Source of the DNA: Pelodera strongyloides | Taxonomy: Eukaryota; Nematoda; Chromadorea; Rhabditida; Rhabditidae | Direction of reading: 5' to 3' | Length of the DNA: 64,000 nt | Assembly (NCBI GenBank): GCA_036852015.1 | Contig: JAANDG010000291.1 | Location: 62,001 to 126,000 of the forward strand | Shown: positions 33,639 to 46,133 of the stretch, piece by piece | Numbering within the stretch: the stretch's first letter is position 1 | How the letters are laid out: the number at the start of each line of letters is the position of its first letter | The notes under the pieces: model-generated | What the model saw: the letters and a program-made list of their open reading frames with translations, nothing else | The model's database searches: none | What the model was told of the DNA's origin: nothing | Translations under genes and position numbers: made by a program

Positions 33639-34590
33639 AACAGTTGTACTTAGGCGCATAATGTTTTCAAAGCTTTTACAAGTTTTACTTATATATATTG
33701 TAAGTCACCCTGTATGGTTTTCTCTCTATTTAGCCCACTCTCTCTATCTCTCTCTATCTCTAATTATTTTTCACTCCTTAGTTCTCTCTCTACGTCCACT
33801 AGTCTGTAGCTCGTAGTTTGATCGGATTAAAGGGATCAGCTCACCTTAAATTGTGTCTGTTTTTTTTGTTTCTTTATTTTCTATAAGGGATAGTAAAAAT
33901 TTGGAATAGAAAAAGTAGTGTTCAATTTCAATACTCACGAAGATATTGGGTGATAAAGTGGTGGATTGATCGGGCCGAAATACAAAAAGGGCAATCGTCC
34001 TGCCTTGTTTGTATAGGATAATTGCCCTTTTTGCATTTCGGCCCGATCAATCCTCCACTTTATCACCCAATATCTTCGTGAGTATTGAAATTCAACACTA
34101 CTTTTTCTATTCCAAATTTTTACTATCCCTTATAGAAAATAAAGAAACAAAAAAAAACAGACACCATTTAAGGTGGGCTGATCCCTTTAAGGTTATTGTT
34201 ATAACAATTGTACCTAGGTGCATAATGCTTTCAAAGCTTTTACAAGTTTTACTTATACCTATTTTAAGTCTATCTGTGTGGGTCTCTCTCTACTTAGTTC
34301 TCTCTCTATCCCCCCTCTCTCTAATATTTTGTTCACTCCTTAGTTCTCTCTCTACGTCCACTAGTCTGTAGCTCGTAGTTTGATCGGATTAAGCTTATTG
34401 TTATAACAATTGTACCTAGGTGCATAATGCTTTCAAAGCTATTACAAGTTTTACTTATACCTATTTTAAGTCTCTCCCCATGGATCTCTCTCTATTTAGT
34501 TCTCTCTAACCCTCTCTCTCATTATTTTCTCTCCTTAGTTCTCTCTCTCTCTATATCTCCCTCTCTCTCTATCTCTCTACGTCGAACTCC
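33639..34590. repeat. Three direct repeats of about 205 bp, the first split from the second by a foldback
   Basis: A unit beginning TTATAACAATTGTACCTAGG and ending CTCGTAGTTTGATCGGATTAA occurs at about 33639-33830, 34191-34396 and 34397-34590, each with a CT microsatellite core. The foldback at 33831-34186 sits exactly between copies 1 and 2 at the TTAA that is intact between copies 2 and 3. Confidence 0.85.
33827..34190. repeat. TTAA palindromic element, family 3 (near-perfect 356-bp foldback)
   Basis: Ends AGGGATCAGCTCACCTTAAA and TTTAAGGTGGGCTGATCCCT flanked by TTAA. The two halves are reverse complements over almost the whole length, with the centre near 34000. It encodes nothing. Confidence 0.93.
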
Positions 34591-34960
34591 ACTCGGGGAG
34601 ATCAGAGACAGAAGCAAGAGTGTTCCGAGTGGTGAGATACAGCATACCAAGAGAGAATTAGAGAGACAAAGACGGGATTCCTCCTGTGCGCTGTTCGTGC
34701 GCTCTGTGTTCTACCAGCCGCCCATCCCCGATCGCCTATTGATTCCGATTCTGTCGCTTAACAAGAACTGACCACCGTCTCTCTCTCTCTCTCTTTTTCT
34801 TTCATTCTCTCTCTCTTTATCTCTCTCTCTTTTTCTTTCATTCTCTCTCTCTCTCTCTCTCTTTATCTCTCTCTCTTTTTTTCTCTTTCACTCCTTTTCT
34901 CCGAGTTTCTTTACCTCTTCTCCGTTCTCTCTAACTCAATCCAGAACAACTGCCCCACTG
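34591..34960. repeat. CT/TTC microsatellite region
   Basis: Dense (CT)n and TTTCTTTC blocks, mainly 34775-34905. The 114-residue frame that runs into it is an artefact of low complexity. Confidence 0.85.
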
Positions 34961-35246
34961 TCCTATTTTTATATTTTAACACTATTTTTATCTTTATTTT
35001 ATTATGTCATTAAATATAAATATTACAATTAAATAATGCAGAACAATCATTGTTTTACTAACTGTTGCAAAAAAATCCTAGCAGAAAATTAAGAAATAAG
35101 CTTGCTTCTTCAAAAGTTCCCCCGGTAGCTGGTTATGTCAATACAATTGACTTATAGTGCAATGTTTGTACAGAAATATTGACAGGACGGGAAACTGACG
35201 TGCATTGTGAAAGACGTGGTAAAAGTAATGCAAAAGAATTGAACGA

Positions 35247-35425
35247 AAATAGTACCCACTCGAAGTGTACAAATGTATTTTTTTTTAACTACCTTGATGT
35301 TTTTTGGCCATTCCATGTTTTGTCAGGTAGTATTGAACGCCAGCGAAAATAGTACCCACTCGAAGTGTACAAAAGTATTGATTTTTTTTAACTACCTTGA
35401 TGTTTTTTTGGCCATCCTATGTTTG
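35247..35425. repeat. 80-bp direct repeat, two copies
   Basis: AAAATAGTACCCACTCGAAG plus TAACTACCTTGATGTTTTTT occurs at about 35247-35325 and 35344-35422, with small differences in the T run. Function unknown. Confidence 0.85.
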
Positions 35426-35670
35426 TAATGAAGTAAAGAAATTCATAACCAGCCCTCTTTAATCTTTCCATTTAGCCTTTATTTTTGTAAATAGATAATT
35501 AGTTTGTACGAGTGTACTATGTGCATCTTCCTAGAGCAAAAACCGGTTCGTGACTGACGAGCACTAAGCATTCAATCCAATGTAAACAATTCACTTCAAA
35601 ACAACCATATCTACTATCTGACTGCTCTAACTTCCGTTTGTGCAGTAGAACTTTTTAAAAATGTTTTTTT

Positions 35671-35849
35671 TTAAGCGAAATACCGGCCGGTGTCTGAAAG
35701 CATCTGGACAACTGAATTCTTACTTATTTATGCTAATTTGCTCGATTTCAGCTCTATTTTCTATTCAAATTTATATTCATTTGCATAGGCTGAATAAGAA
35801 GTCTGGCATACTCGATGTGTTTCAAAAACCGGCCGGTATTTCGCTTTAA
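35671..35849. repeat. TTAA palindromic element, family 1
   Basis: Ends AGCGAAATACCGGCCGG (left flank TTAAGCG, one A short) and CCGGCCGGTATTTCGCT-TTAA. Confidence 0.86.
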
Positions 35850-37329
35850 TAGAAGTAAAATATAATAATGAGCGACATTCAAGAGGTTTCTCGTCTGCTC
35901 ATTCTCACCCAACTTATATTTACTAGCTATATAACTCGTCATCATCATTTTACCTTTTCTCTTCATCATTTCATTGTGACGCACACCCTGTGGTGTCATT
36001 AAATAAATGAATAAATAAGCTGTATGTTTGTTATATAACCGTTCCCTGGGCTAAATCCCCCACTATGAATTTGCATGCATCCTGTGTATATCCGAAAAGA
36101 AATAGTACATATTTTGCAAGAGATCTGCAAACATTGCAGGCGACGCGCATGAGATCCGCCGCAAATACACATAACATATGTACAGTGCCGTCTCACTCCC
36201 ATTGAAGCATGTTGAAATAATTAGTAGAACTCTTAAAACGATATAGCACCCGGTTTTTATGCTGGTTAGCTGCATTTACATATGTTGCGTGCAAATAAAT
36301 AAAATTAGAATATCTCGTTCATTTGCATACGCTGCATGTGCACTTTCCTTCAAGCATACTTTTCAAATAAACCGCAGGTTAATTTCGTCAGGATCTTTAT
36401 TTTATTTATCGTCGTCAAATGAATACTATTTTTTCATATGTTATGCTCTCATTTACTGGCAACACGAGTCCACAATCGTTTTGAAGATTGAGTGAAACAT
36501 ATAAATAAAACTCGTAATATAAATGAACGTTTTATCTGTATCTGACAGAGTAGTGTTTTTTACGTTTCGAGCTTATGGTATAGGTAGGCCGACTTTTCTT
36601 GAGCAGTTAGATTGGGGACGTAGTATTGATAGTGAGTCTATGTGAATACGTTATGGAACGGGAAAGTAGCCGCACGGCTGCGTTAACATAGAACATTCTA
36701 TGAAATGTATGAATCGATAACTAAATAGTTTTCAAGTTTTCTGCAAAACTGGTACCTAGGCACCTCGCCACTGTAAATTATTTAATTTTGGTTCGTTTTA
36801 CTACTAACAATTGATATTTTTTGGTATTACGTATATGACCTTTGAAGCAAAGGCCTGCATTTAAATTACGAAGTGTAACGCTTATTAGCATACGATGCAG
36901 AATAAACCCGTGCAGTATGTTATTTACCCATAAAATAACCATAACTTGCGCATAATAACCAGTTTTTTTCTAAAGTTATTGCACATCCTATTTTATTCAA
37001 AGTGCGAGTGATACTGATCGTGAGAGATTTTCGAAAAGATTCAATACATATCAGTTATCAGTTATCCAACGCACTTTCAAAGACTTGAAGAGATTCAAAG
37101 AGTATTTTTCTCAAATCTTTCCTATATTCAATTATATTCGAAGTAAAATGACGAATTTGAAGTGACTGCCTTCCTTTAAATCGCTTTCGGTGAAGTTTAC
37201 GTAAACAGTAACAAACAACTTTGTATAACTAGCTTTCGAAGAATCCTTCCTTGGATCGGATTGCCGCTAAGATTTACCACTCTCCTTGTACTCAATTGTC
37301 ATATTTTATCCGCAATCACTCACATTCTT
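35850..37329. other. Intergenic spacer
   Basis: AT-rich. It holds a fragment (about 35950-36010: TTTCATTGTGACGCACACC, GTGGTGTCATTAAATAAATG) similar to 49085-49130, a diverged family-1-like palindrome at about 36232-36370, and a half element ending GAAGTGACTGCCTTCC-TTTAAA near 37183 related to 43083-43188. No gene seen. Confidence 0.5.
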
Positions 37330-37507
37330 TTAAAGCGAAATACCTTCCGATTTTTGAAACGCATAGTGGACGGAATTCTTACGTATTTATGCTAATTTGG
37401 TCGAATCTAGCTCGATTTTTGTTCTAATTTATGTTCATTTGCACATGCGGCATGATAATGTGGGTGTCCACGATGTGTTTCAAAAACCGACCAGTATTTC
37501 GCTTTAA
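37330..37507. repeat. TTAA palindromic element, family 1
   Basis: Ends AGCGAAATACCTTCCGA and CCGACCAGTATTTCGCT. Its right TTAA (37504-37507) is also the left TTAA of the next element. Confidence 0.88.
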
Positions 37508-37674
37508 AGCGAAATGCCAGCTCCTTTGGAAAATTTGCATATGATAAGCAAATCCTATGTATCCTATGCTAATTTTGCGCGATCGTCCACGGCTATCGCG
37601 CAAAATTAGCATAGGATACATAGGATTTGCTTATCATATGCAAATTTTGCAAAGGAGCTGGCAGTTCGCTTTAA
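37504..37674. repeat. TTAA palindromic element, family 2 (near-perfect hairpin)
   Basis: AGCGAAATGCCAGCTCCTTT and its inverse at the ends; the interior AAATTTGCATATGATAAGC and following sequence is mirrored almost perfectly about 37587. A second copy is at 48591-48758. Confidence 0.93.
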
Positions 37675-37714
37675 TGTAAAATAAATAATTTTCCATTCAT
37701 TCTTCCAGAAAACA

Positions 37715-37878
37715 ATGGAGAAGGAGAAGAAACGCTCTGTAGAAGAAGAAGCACAATTAGACATTCGAATAGCGATGATTAGAGAGAGAAACGAGCAGAT
37801 CATCGAGAGACAGAGGGTAAGTGAGAGAATTGCAAGAGAGTGAGAGAGAGAGAGAGAGACAGACAGAGAGAGAGAGAC

Positions 37879-37917
<39 letters not shown>

Positions 37918-40900
37918 CAGAGAGAGACAGAGACAGAGAGAGACAGAGAGAGAGAGAGTTAAAGAAGAGGTATAACATTAGAAAGAGAGGGAGAAAACGA
38001 GATATTACAGAAAGATGATTTTGTAATACTTTGTGTACGTAATTCAAAGAAAACTCAGGTTGTGAGGTTCCTCTGTGGATTTTATTTGAAATTTATTTAG
38101 TTTGACGCTTTGATGACTGAGTTAAAAGGGAACAAATATTTTGCAAACTAAACCCGGTGTTGATGGTGTGAGAAAATAGTGTCCGTCTTTATTCAGAAGT
38201 AGATGCTTCGCATACAAAACATTCAAATTCGCCTCTGTGTGAATGGTGTTTCTGAATTTCTGGTTTCTAGGAAATCGCTGAAGATCGTGCGCGTGCAGGT
38301 GGCGACAATGTTGTGGCGCAACCGAAGGCTGAAAAGGTACTACTTATTTATTTGTTTATTTATTTGGATGCCGACACATACAACCCGAGTTCGGTTTTCA
38401 CCAATGTAGCACTCCAATAAATGAAAAATAATTTACGAATTTATTTCATTACATATCTCGTGACATAGAACACATTATGCCTACATGCGATACTGCTCAC
38501 AATCAGCTTCAAAGCCACATGCCATACCCCTTTGAATTTTTTTATGAACGCTTTGTTCTTCTAGACTTCAACTTCTTCTTCTCCAATGGGTAACAAAACC
38601 AAAAAAGGCGGCGGACGGAACTGGGATCGGGAATGGGATCACGGAAAGACGCCGTCAGATTTTTTTTAAATTTAAATTTAAATTTGTTTAACGCTTCAAG
38701 AGCGTGCACCTTTGTTCAAGGGTGAAAATACAGATTCAATGTTTGCTTATGACATGTTCCGCAGAGGTCCTGAGCAGTACGCGGCGAGTTCCAGATGACA
38801 AATTGCTCGACGTCTTCTTTATTCGTCTTTCGTTTATGGATTTTTTATTTTTCTTTGAAGGATTTTTTTAAATAAGTGACAAAAAGAGCATTTTTTTTCT
38901 CCTTAGTTCACACGAAGTGCACGTTCTTGTGATTCAAAAGATTTTTATATGCATACCAGCATACGCCAATGGTAAATAAGTGTGAGAAGAATAGGCTTCG
39001 CCATACTATTTACTATTTTGTACTGTATTGGAACATTCACGCATACATTTTGTGGCACAACGAAGCCTTTAATTATATTTAACTCCCCGCAATTTTTGGA
39101 CCTTAGATTTTAAATGTACAAGGTGTTGGTGCCTAGTATGCAGTAGTTGAACATCATTTCTGTAAACGATTCGACTATTTATATACTTAATTAAGTAATT
39201 GTTCAGAGCTGAGCAGTGGCGGGAGAACGTGCCTTCGATGGAGACGATGGGCAAACTAGCGGGACAAAAAGGATCCTCTATCAACAGGGGAGGCCGCGGA
39301 GGACACAGGTAAGCCGAATACGATTTTGTAATAAATAAATCTCAAGCGGTGATTTGCTATGAGCTATGATTGCCTTGGGTGAGCTACCATGTCACATAAC
39401 TGTACACGTTTAAAGCAAAATACCGACCGGTTTTTGAAATACATCGCGGGCCCTTGTAGTCGTATGCATCATATGCAAATATGCATAATCTAGGATAAAA
39501 AATCGAATCCAATTCGACTCCCACCACACTTAGCATAAATACCATAAGAATACAGTTGTCCGCGATGCGTTTCAAAAACCGGCCGGTATTTCGCTTTAAA
39601 AATATGCTGATATTCTTTAAAGAGGCGGTCGCGGCGGTCATCACGATGGAAACCGTGCACACGAAAATACTGGCCCGAATGTGAATGGACGACTGGCTGG
39701 ACGCGTCTCTTTTGATAAGGTATCCCATTTTCTAGAAATATAATTATTATTATATTCTAACAAGCGTTTTAAGTAGGTATCATCATGTATCATAACAAAT
39801 AATTTGCCGAAACTAAGTACATAGTGCATTAACTTTGACCTCTTTGTTGATCCATTCTGGCTCCAAATTTCACAATTTTATCAACCGTTTGCGTACTCCA
39901 TTTCACGATGTTTCACCCTGTTATTGTAAACCTTATTACCTGCCGTTCATTGCTGCATTGACTTGTCTGTTCAGAGGCCGTATTCACCAACACAAAGGGA
40001 GCCCTCCCTAGGCTTACGACCGCTCTGAATCTCTACTGCTCTCGCACTCTCTGCGCGCTCTTTAGCCTCTTTAGCTCCCTGGGGAGGCCATGGAGTGCTC
40101 CCTGAGTATTGATGAATACGGCCTCTGTTCTGTGATATGTTCCTCAAAATTACTCTTACCATTAGGGAGATTCTATTTTCATAACGCTATACAAAGCTAG
40201 TACCTTCTTAGGGTTCCAATTACTGGAATAATAATAACCAAACATACGAACGACGCTGGAAGGTATGTGAATAAAAACAAAACAAAAAAATCTGATCTTC
40301 TGGGTGGTATCTTTTCTTTCCCTTAGTTTTTCACTTTGAGTTTTTTCACACAAAGTTCACCTTATGTTGAGCTATTTAAAACTGAAATTGGCCAACATTC
40401 TGTTTCCAAGTATAACCTCTTATGTCTCGTTTCTATCCGTAATCAATAATCATCAATTATGGTGTCATGGTATGGTACGTGGTTTTGAAACGCAGCTGTT
40501 CGTGAAGTTCAGGAAGGGCACTCATATCACGTGCCATTCCGCGTTAAACATGACTAACTTTTTTTGATTATGCCTCCCTTTCAAGGATGACCAAAGTGGC
40601 AAGAAGTCCCCATCGAGTGGCGGTCACAGTGGTGGACGTGGTAGTGGTTCTGGTGGGGGACATCATCAAGGAAGGGGAGGAAATAGAGGAGCAAGAGGTG
40701 GACACAAGGAGCACAAGGACAGAGAGGTGCACGTAAACGGAGGAGACCTCAAGATTGGAATCAAGAATGTGGAGGTCAGTGTGTCTTGATCCGCAGCACC
40801 TTCCACGGTTTTCGTGGATATAATGAAATATTTTTTATTCAAACATAAGATAAGCTAACAAAAGAAGGAAAATAGACCTAGTGAAACAAGGTCGCACGTA

Positions 40901-43861
40901 GGTTTTTTTGGATCGGGCATCTTACGAAACTAATTATTGCCATAATCACGGATTCCACTTTTAGCACGACGATGAGGAAACTCAAGAAAAGAGGGGCCAG
41001 AGACGTCAGAACAGAAAGCGCGGAGATAACCGGCAAAAACGAGACGGCGCTGAGAAGCAGAATGACCTAGAACATAACAATAACAACGAGGAGCAGACGC
41101 ATAAGGTTAGGGTTAGGGCTTTACCATTTATTGGGCAGAAATATTAAACTACAGGCAAGTCGTTCGGGGCATTCAGGATGCACAAAACTAAAAAAACACA
41201 CATCTAAACAGAAACTTAAAGCGAAATAACGGTCGGTTTTTAAAACTTCCACATTAGTCCACAGTAAAAAATGTTTCCTGAATTTAGCCGACTTCTTCTC
41301 ATTGTCGACATCCCACCCAAAATTATTTAATATAGCGCAATTTCCAGAATGGATTTCAAAACCCAGTGTCATACCGCTTTAAAGTTTAGTCACAAAATCG
41401 ACCTCCGCGTAAGGAGTCTGATTCACATTCGGTGAAGACAATTTTGCGGATTCTGGTCGATAAGGTATAAAATGTGCAGAGAAAAGAATGCAATGTGATT
41501 TGTTCCCTGTGTTACCTCGCATCCCCTTTTTGTTCAAGCAATGTTTGTTACTATTGATTTTGTTTTCGATTGGGTTATCCGTCCCTATGTTATTTGTTAG
41601 TATTGCTCTCGCGAGTAGTGCTGCCAACTCTACCTCACATTCATTAAAAGAAAATTTATTTTCTAATTATTTCCCGTTGGTCTTTAGGCTTTAGTAGGCA
41701 TGTAAGGATGTCCCCGGGATGACCCTTATCTAAAACGACATTTTGTTCTAATGTCGTTTCATGACAAGTGTTCCCCAAAGTCCTGTTCATCTTATATGTG
41801 GTGGTACTTGATCGGTCTCTTTCATTACCTATCCTTCCTATGTTCCTCATTCGCAGTTTAGCGGTAATCGTAATCCCACGTTTCCTCCCAAACAAGCGGG
41901 AAACGCGGGATTCGGTTCTTAGTGCGAGCGCTAATTACCGCTAACACAAGGCCTTGCCTAATGTTTAATTGCGGGACATAATTGGCTAATCTGTCAGGAC
42001 TTTTCTTATTGCGTGGGATTGGGTGCTAGCCTGCCAGGAAACGCGGGATTTATTTTTGTTTCGCGGGAAACGTGCAGTAGAAGAACAGAGTAGTCAGTGT
42101 TGTTGTTTATTGGTCCCATCCTATCCAGTTGCATGGTTATGTTGTACGTGTAAATGTGCCTTTTCCCTTTTGCCTACATTTAACCCAGCTCATCAAGTTT
42201 ATTTGGGATGAAGACGCGTAATTTTTGAAGAACCCCACCAGACACTTGAACTTTATCCTGCCCTGTCTTAAAGGGATCGGTTCACCTTAAATTGTGCCTC
42301 TTTTTTTTGTTTCTTTATTTTCTATAAGGGATAATAAAAATTTGGAATACAAAAAGTAGTGTTTTATTTCAATACTCACGAAGATATTAGGTGATAAAGT
42401 GGTGGATTGATCGGTACGGAGTGCAAAAAGGGTAATTGTCCTATACAAACAAGGCAGGACAATTACCCTTTTTGCATTCCGGACCGATCAATCCACCACT
42501 TTATCACCCAATATCTTCGTGAGTATTGAAATAGAACACTACTTTTTGTATTCCAAATTTTTATTATCCCATATAGAAAATAAAGAAACAAAAAAAAAAC
42601 AGGCACTATTTGAGGTGAACCGATCCCTTTAATGTTGGTGAAACTGTCCGAAAGCGTAGAACTGAAAACTGCGAAAATGGAAACTGAAACAAAGACGGAA
42701 ATTGAATTTATTTAGGTTGTCAAAGCCGAGAGAAAGGAGCACCGCCTCACAATGGAAGAGGAAAATAAAGATAAAGAGGATGTAAAGGAGCAGAAGGAAT
42801 CAAACGCCAGTGCCGAAAAGCCAACTGATGATTCGAACTCGAAAAGTGAAAACGTGGAAACCCAAGCGCTTAAACAAGAGGTACTGTTAACCGTTAACAT
42901 TAGCGATGTAAAGGAATCAAGCAGAAGAAAATGTAGAATTACAAAAAAGTTGTAGGCATACCGGCATACATTCATGGATTCATGTATGATGCGCTTTCTA
43001 TCAAAAATGGAATAGGTTTGCCATTGTTTTTAATGGAAAGGTATTTATTCGTGCCCCTGAAGCCTGAAGGACCATTGCACCGTTAAAGGAACGCGGAACG
43101 CGGTCACTTCAAATTCGCCATTTTACTTTGTGTATAATTGAATATAGGAAAGAATTGAGACAAATTTGGAGTGACTGCGTTCCTTTAATCATGACTTCTT
43201 CATTATTGCAAATCTCTATTTCAGGAAGTAATCCCTGTCCCATCTAAGGTAGAGGTGGTCCCTCAAGACCCCGTCAGCGAGCAAGAACCTTCTAAAGAAG
43301 AGACGCCAGTTGCTTCCGAAGAAGCGCCCATTGCTGCGCCTCCAGCTGCAGAAGAAGCGGAAGCTGCTGCTCAAAACGACTCCACAACTGAAGAACCAAA
43401 GGAGTCCGTCAAGGTAAGGCTTCATGATACCGTTTACTTGCAATACACAAAAACTCCGCTCGATCGTCCACCTCAAAAGTTTTAGAAAACCTTCATAGGA
43501 AGGATTTTTTGGTTGAATTTATTAGGGAGTTGAGTTGATGACTAAAAACATGCAGTCTCACCAGGAGTTTTTTCTTTTTGTTTCGACTTGGTGCAAATCT
43601 TGGTAGGCGTAGGCTTAAAGCGAAATACCGTAGAATAAAAAATCGAGTTAAATTCGAAATTAGCATAAATACGCAAGAATTCAGTTATTCACGATGAGTT
43701 TCAAAAACCGGCCGGTGTTGCGCTTTAAACTTTGGAGCTTCACATTCTTATTCATTTAGGATTCGACGCCACCCAAGGCCGAGATTCCGACCATGGAGAC
43801 GGTGCTCACACTGGTACCCGAACCATCGATAATCAGTGTGACGCAGGTCACATCCGCTTAA
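37715..43861 (+). CDS. CCDC9-like: CCDC9-like coiled-coil, RGG-rich protein
   Basis: Ten exons keep phase throughout: 37715-37816, 38271-38336, 38565-38653, 39207-39308, 39623-39719, 40586-40774, 40965-41105, 42716-42880, 43225-43413, 43760-43861 (413 residues). The N-terminus (EEEAQLDIRIAMIRERNEQI, then EIAEDRARAGG) matches the short N-terminal coiled coil of CCDC9 proteins, in which a run of charged heptads ends in an EI-EDR-type motif. The centre is Gly/Arg/His-rich (GGRGGHR, GSGGGHHQGRGGNRGARGG), typical of RNA-binding low-complexity tails; the C-terminal half is Glu/Ala/Pro-rich. CCDC9 in vertebrates is reported as exon-junction-complex associated. The ATG at 37715 follows CCAG at 37704-37707, so an upstream exon or spliced leader is possible. 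Introns carry at least four palindromic elements. The family call is from memory of the N-terminal motif. Confidence 0.75.
37838..37965. repeat. GA-rich microsatellite in CCDC9-like intron 1
   Basis: (GA)n with GACA interruptions on the plus strand. Frames on either strand here are artefacts. Confidence 0.92.
39409..39599. repeat. TTAA palindromic element, family 1 (CCDC9-like intron 4)
   Basis: Ends AGCAAAATACCGACCGG and CCGGCCGGTATTTCGCT with TTAA flanks. It ends about 23 bp before the exon 5 acceptor. Confidence 0.88.
39972..40127. repeat. Palindromic element, GAGGCCGTATTCA family (CCDC9-like intron 5)
   Basis: Ends AGAGGCCGTATTCACCAA and TTGATGAATACGGCCTCT, with a second arm pair around GGGAGC-CTCCC. 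A sister copy is at 45606-45748. Confidence 0.88.
41216..41382. repeat. TTAA palindromic element, diverged family 1 (CCDC9-like intron 7)
   Basis: TTAA, AGCGAAATAACGGTCGG at the left; GTGTCATACCGCT, TTAA at the right. The arms are strongly diverged. Confidence 0.7.
42268..42632. repeat. TTAA palindromic element, family 3 (CCDC9-like intron 7)
   Basis: Same family as 33827-34190: AGGGATCGGTTCACCTTAAA at left, AGGTGAACCGATCCCT at right, near-perfect foldback with its centre near 42447. Confidence 0.93.
43083..43188. repeat. TTAA palindromic element, family 4 (CCDC9-like intron 8)
   Basis: TTAA then AGGAACGCGGAACGCGGTCA; the right end is GTGACTGCGTTCCT then TTAA. The inner arms TTCAAATT/AATTTGGA pair only in part. 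Confidence 0.8.
43615..43728. repeat. TTAA palindromic element, family 1 with internal deletion (CCDC9-like intron 9)
   Basis: TTAA-AGCGAAATACCG at left, CCGGCCGGTGTTGCGCT-TTAA at right. Much of the left arm (CGGTTTTTGAAACGC) is missing. Confidence 0.82.
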
Positions 43862-44153
43862 AAATGGCATCAACAAACTTCTTGTGCGCACTTTATATTT
43901 TGCTTTAGTTTAGTATATTTGTATACAGTAACCAATTTTGGGATATATTTATTTATTAGCATGCACAAATAGAAGAAGAAAACTAAAAAAATGTGAAAAA
44001 AAAACAATGGCTCACATTTTATGAGCTTCTTTTTAATATAAAATACATAATGAAGCTTATATAATTTATTTTCCTTTGCAAGTCTAAAGAAACTCTCCGG
44101 AAAGCGTCCTCTGATTTCTTTAGCTTGAGCACGTATAATAATTTCGCAAATTC

Positions 44154-44525
44154 TTAAAGGGAATATGTATGCCCTTTTTGAAGTTAAGCTGTATTAATAG
44201 AATGTGTGTTCCTCACTAAGGAAACAACAACAAAAATTGTTAAAAGTTTCCCATTTAAAAGAAAATGATTTGCAAAGTTCATCTTTTCCATAGTAAACGC
44301 GTTATTTGACCCCCTGGCTTACACGGCAGTGCTGATGGAGCAAAAAAATTTAGCATATGTGCATACATCGGCATATAGCATGCAACAGCCACATATACAT
44401 ATTTGCATGCAAATGAGAATATTCGAATTTACATATTCAGTCGCCTACTTAAATTCATGTCTGGTGTGGAAACTCTAGTTTAGCAGTTGTTTTGCTCATT
44501 TTGAGTGCCTACATATTCCCTTTAA
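44154..44525. repeat. TTAA palindromic element, family 5
   Basis: TTAA, AGGGAATATGTATGCC on the left; CTACATATTCCCT, TTAA on the right. The interior contains repeated ATATGCATG-type motifs. Confidence 0.8.
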
Positions 44526-44634
44526 AAGCTGCAATATTTATATTTTGAGGAGAAAATAATTGAAAAAAGGCTAAACATGGAAGAAAGGATTTTTTCTAGC
44601 ATTGTATCCATGTTCAGCTTCCCTTTAAAGTCGT

Positions 44635-44760
44635 TTAACAGGCCGATTTGTGAAAGTATGTGGGAAAACTGGATTCATACAAATTCCGCTCTTTGCATAC
44701 TAAACATGCGAATGCGGTTATCAAACATACTTTTCACAAACTGGTGTTATACCTCTTTAA
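44635..44760. repeat. TTAA inverted-repeat element, family 6
   Basis: Arms TTTGTGAAAGTATG and CATACTTTTCACAAA, bordered by TTAA at 44635 and 44757. The outer ends (CAGGCCGA against TGGTGTTATACCTC) pair poorly. A related right end (GGCTGTTATACCTC-TTTAA) is at about 48238-48255. Confidence 0.65.
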
Positions 44761-45605
44761 TCAGCTAATCAATATTGATCAACGTGTATCTTTCAATACT
44801 TATAGTTGTTCTGTGATCAATCAATAGTCACTCTTTTATCGATTCTGTTCGCATATAATCGATTGTCGCATATTCAAGTACGTGATAAATCATCATACTT
44901 TCACAATCACATAGTCATCTTACATTAGTGCCTTATGTCTGTGCTTTGTGTGTTTTTACTTTTAATATTTTTAATATTTTGTTTTGCTCTGTGAGCTTTC
45001 AGCACTGTAGAGTGTAGTATTACGCCTGATGTAAGTTTATGGGAACTTTGTGTGATAAGCTATCCTTTCCTTATTGTTAGGTTCCCTAAAGAAAATGATT
45101 TTAATGATCACCACTCAGAAAACATTTTCCAAACAAAAAGCCCTAACGGTTAGAAAGAAAGCTATCTGTTTGTTTCTCAATAGAGACTATGTTTGTATAA
45201 AACGTGTGCAAGTTTTTAGTTCATGTGTTGCTTCACGCTTTCACCTAACTCAGCAACTTTAAAAAGAAAAGTGTCGCGTTTCTGTATCATGTTTCATTAT
45301 TTGCTTATTTATTAACCATTTTATTTAATAAAAATTTGAAAACCAGTCAATTTTGTTTTATTTTCGCATTTGGTTTCATCACTACAGAGTACAGACTACA
45401 GAGTAGGTAAGGTACTACAGAAAAGTGAGCAGTATGCCTGTTCATCTCATGTTATTGATTTGCGAGCAACTTTTCCACATTTGCATTCCATACCGGAAAA
45501 AAAACGTTTTTGCGGCCCTGAGCCGATATGCTTCGTTTTCATAAATCATAAAGGCTAAAAGAGAATGAGGGTCATCTCCCCATAACAGTATTTTGGTGTA
45601 TCCAG

Positions 45606-45748
45606 CGACCGTATTCACCAACACACAGGGAGCCCTCCCTAGGTTCAGCAGCGCTCCGAATCTATTCTGCTCTCGCACTCTCTACGCACTCTTTATCTCC
45701 CTGGGGAGGGCAGGGAGGGCTCCCTGCGTGTTGGTGAACACGGCCTCT
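45606..45748. repeat. Palindromic element, GAGGCCGTATTCA family
   Basis: Ends CGACCGTATTCACCAACACA and TGTTGGTGAACACGGCCTC, plus inner arms AGGGAGCCCTCCCT and AGGGAGGGCTCCCT. Same family as 39972-40127. Confidence 0.88.
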
Positions 45749-46133
45749 GGACATGAATAATCTTTTTCAAAGACTATCGTATCCTCCAAATCCTAGTGCG
45801 ACAGTTGCCACTTCGTCACGCCCCATGATCCGAAAGTCTGTGCGTTTGTCCTACTGAAACCGAGCTTTCCAATTTGTTTAACGATACATAGCTCCCTGCT
45901 TCTCTGTTATATTATTCCGCTGATCATCTTACAAGAAGACGACTTCTACAATATCGAATTTACCTCTCCGGCAGATATAGTATCAAATTTGCTGTTGTTT
46001 AGAAATGGATCCGGCTTATATGACAAGAAACGCGCACTCGCAACTACTCGAGCATCGGGGATTGCCGTTAGTTGTTTTCGGATAGAGTTATCTATTACTG
46101 TGCACCTTCTCACTAAAACTCCGGCGATTACCA

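Noticed and set aside
37757..38047. Leu/Ser-rich frame antisense to the CCDC9-like gene
   Set aside because: It reads the (GA)n microsatellite in intron 1.
41101..41120. Telomere-like GTTAGGGTTAGGGC
   Set aside because: Only two repeats, and nematode telomeres are TTAGGC; it lies just after a splice donor and is best seen as chance.
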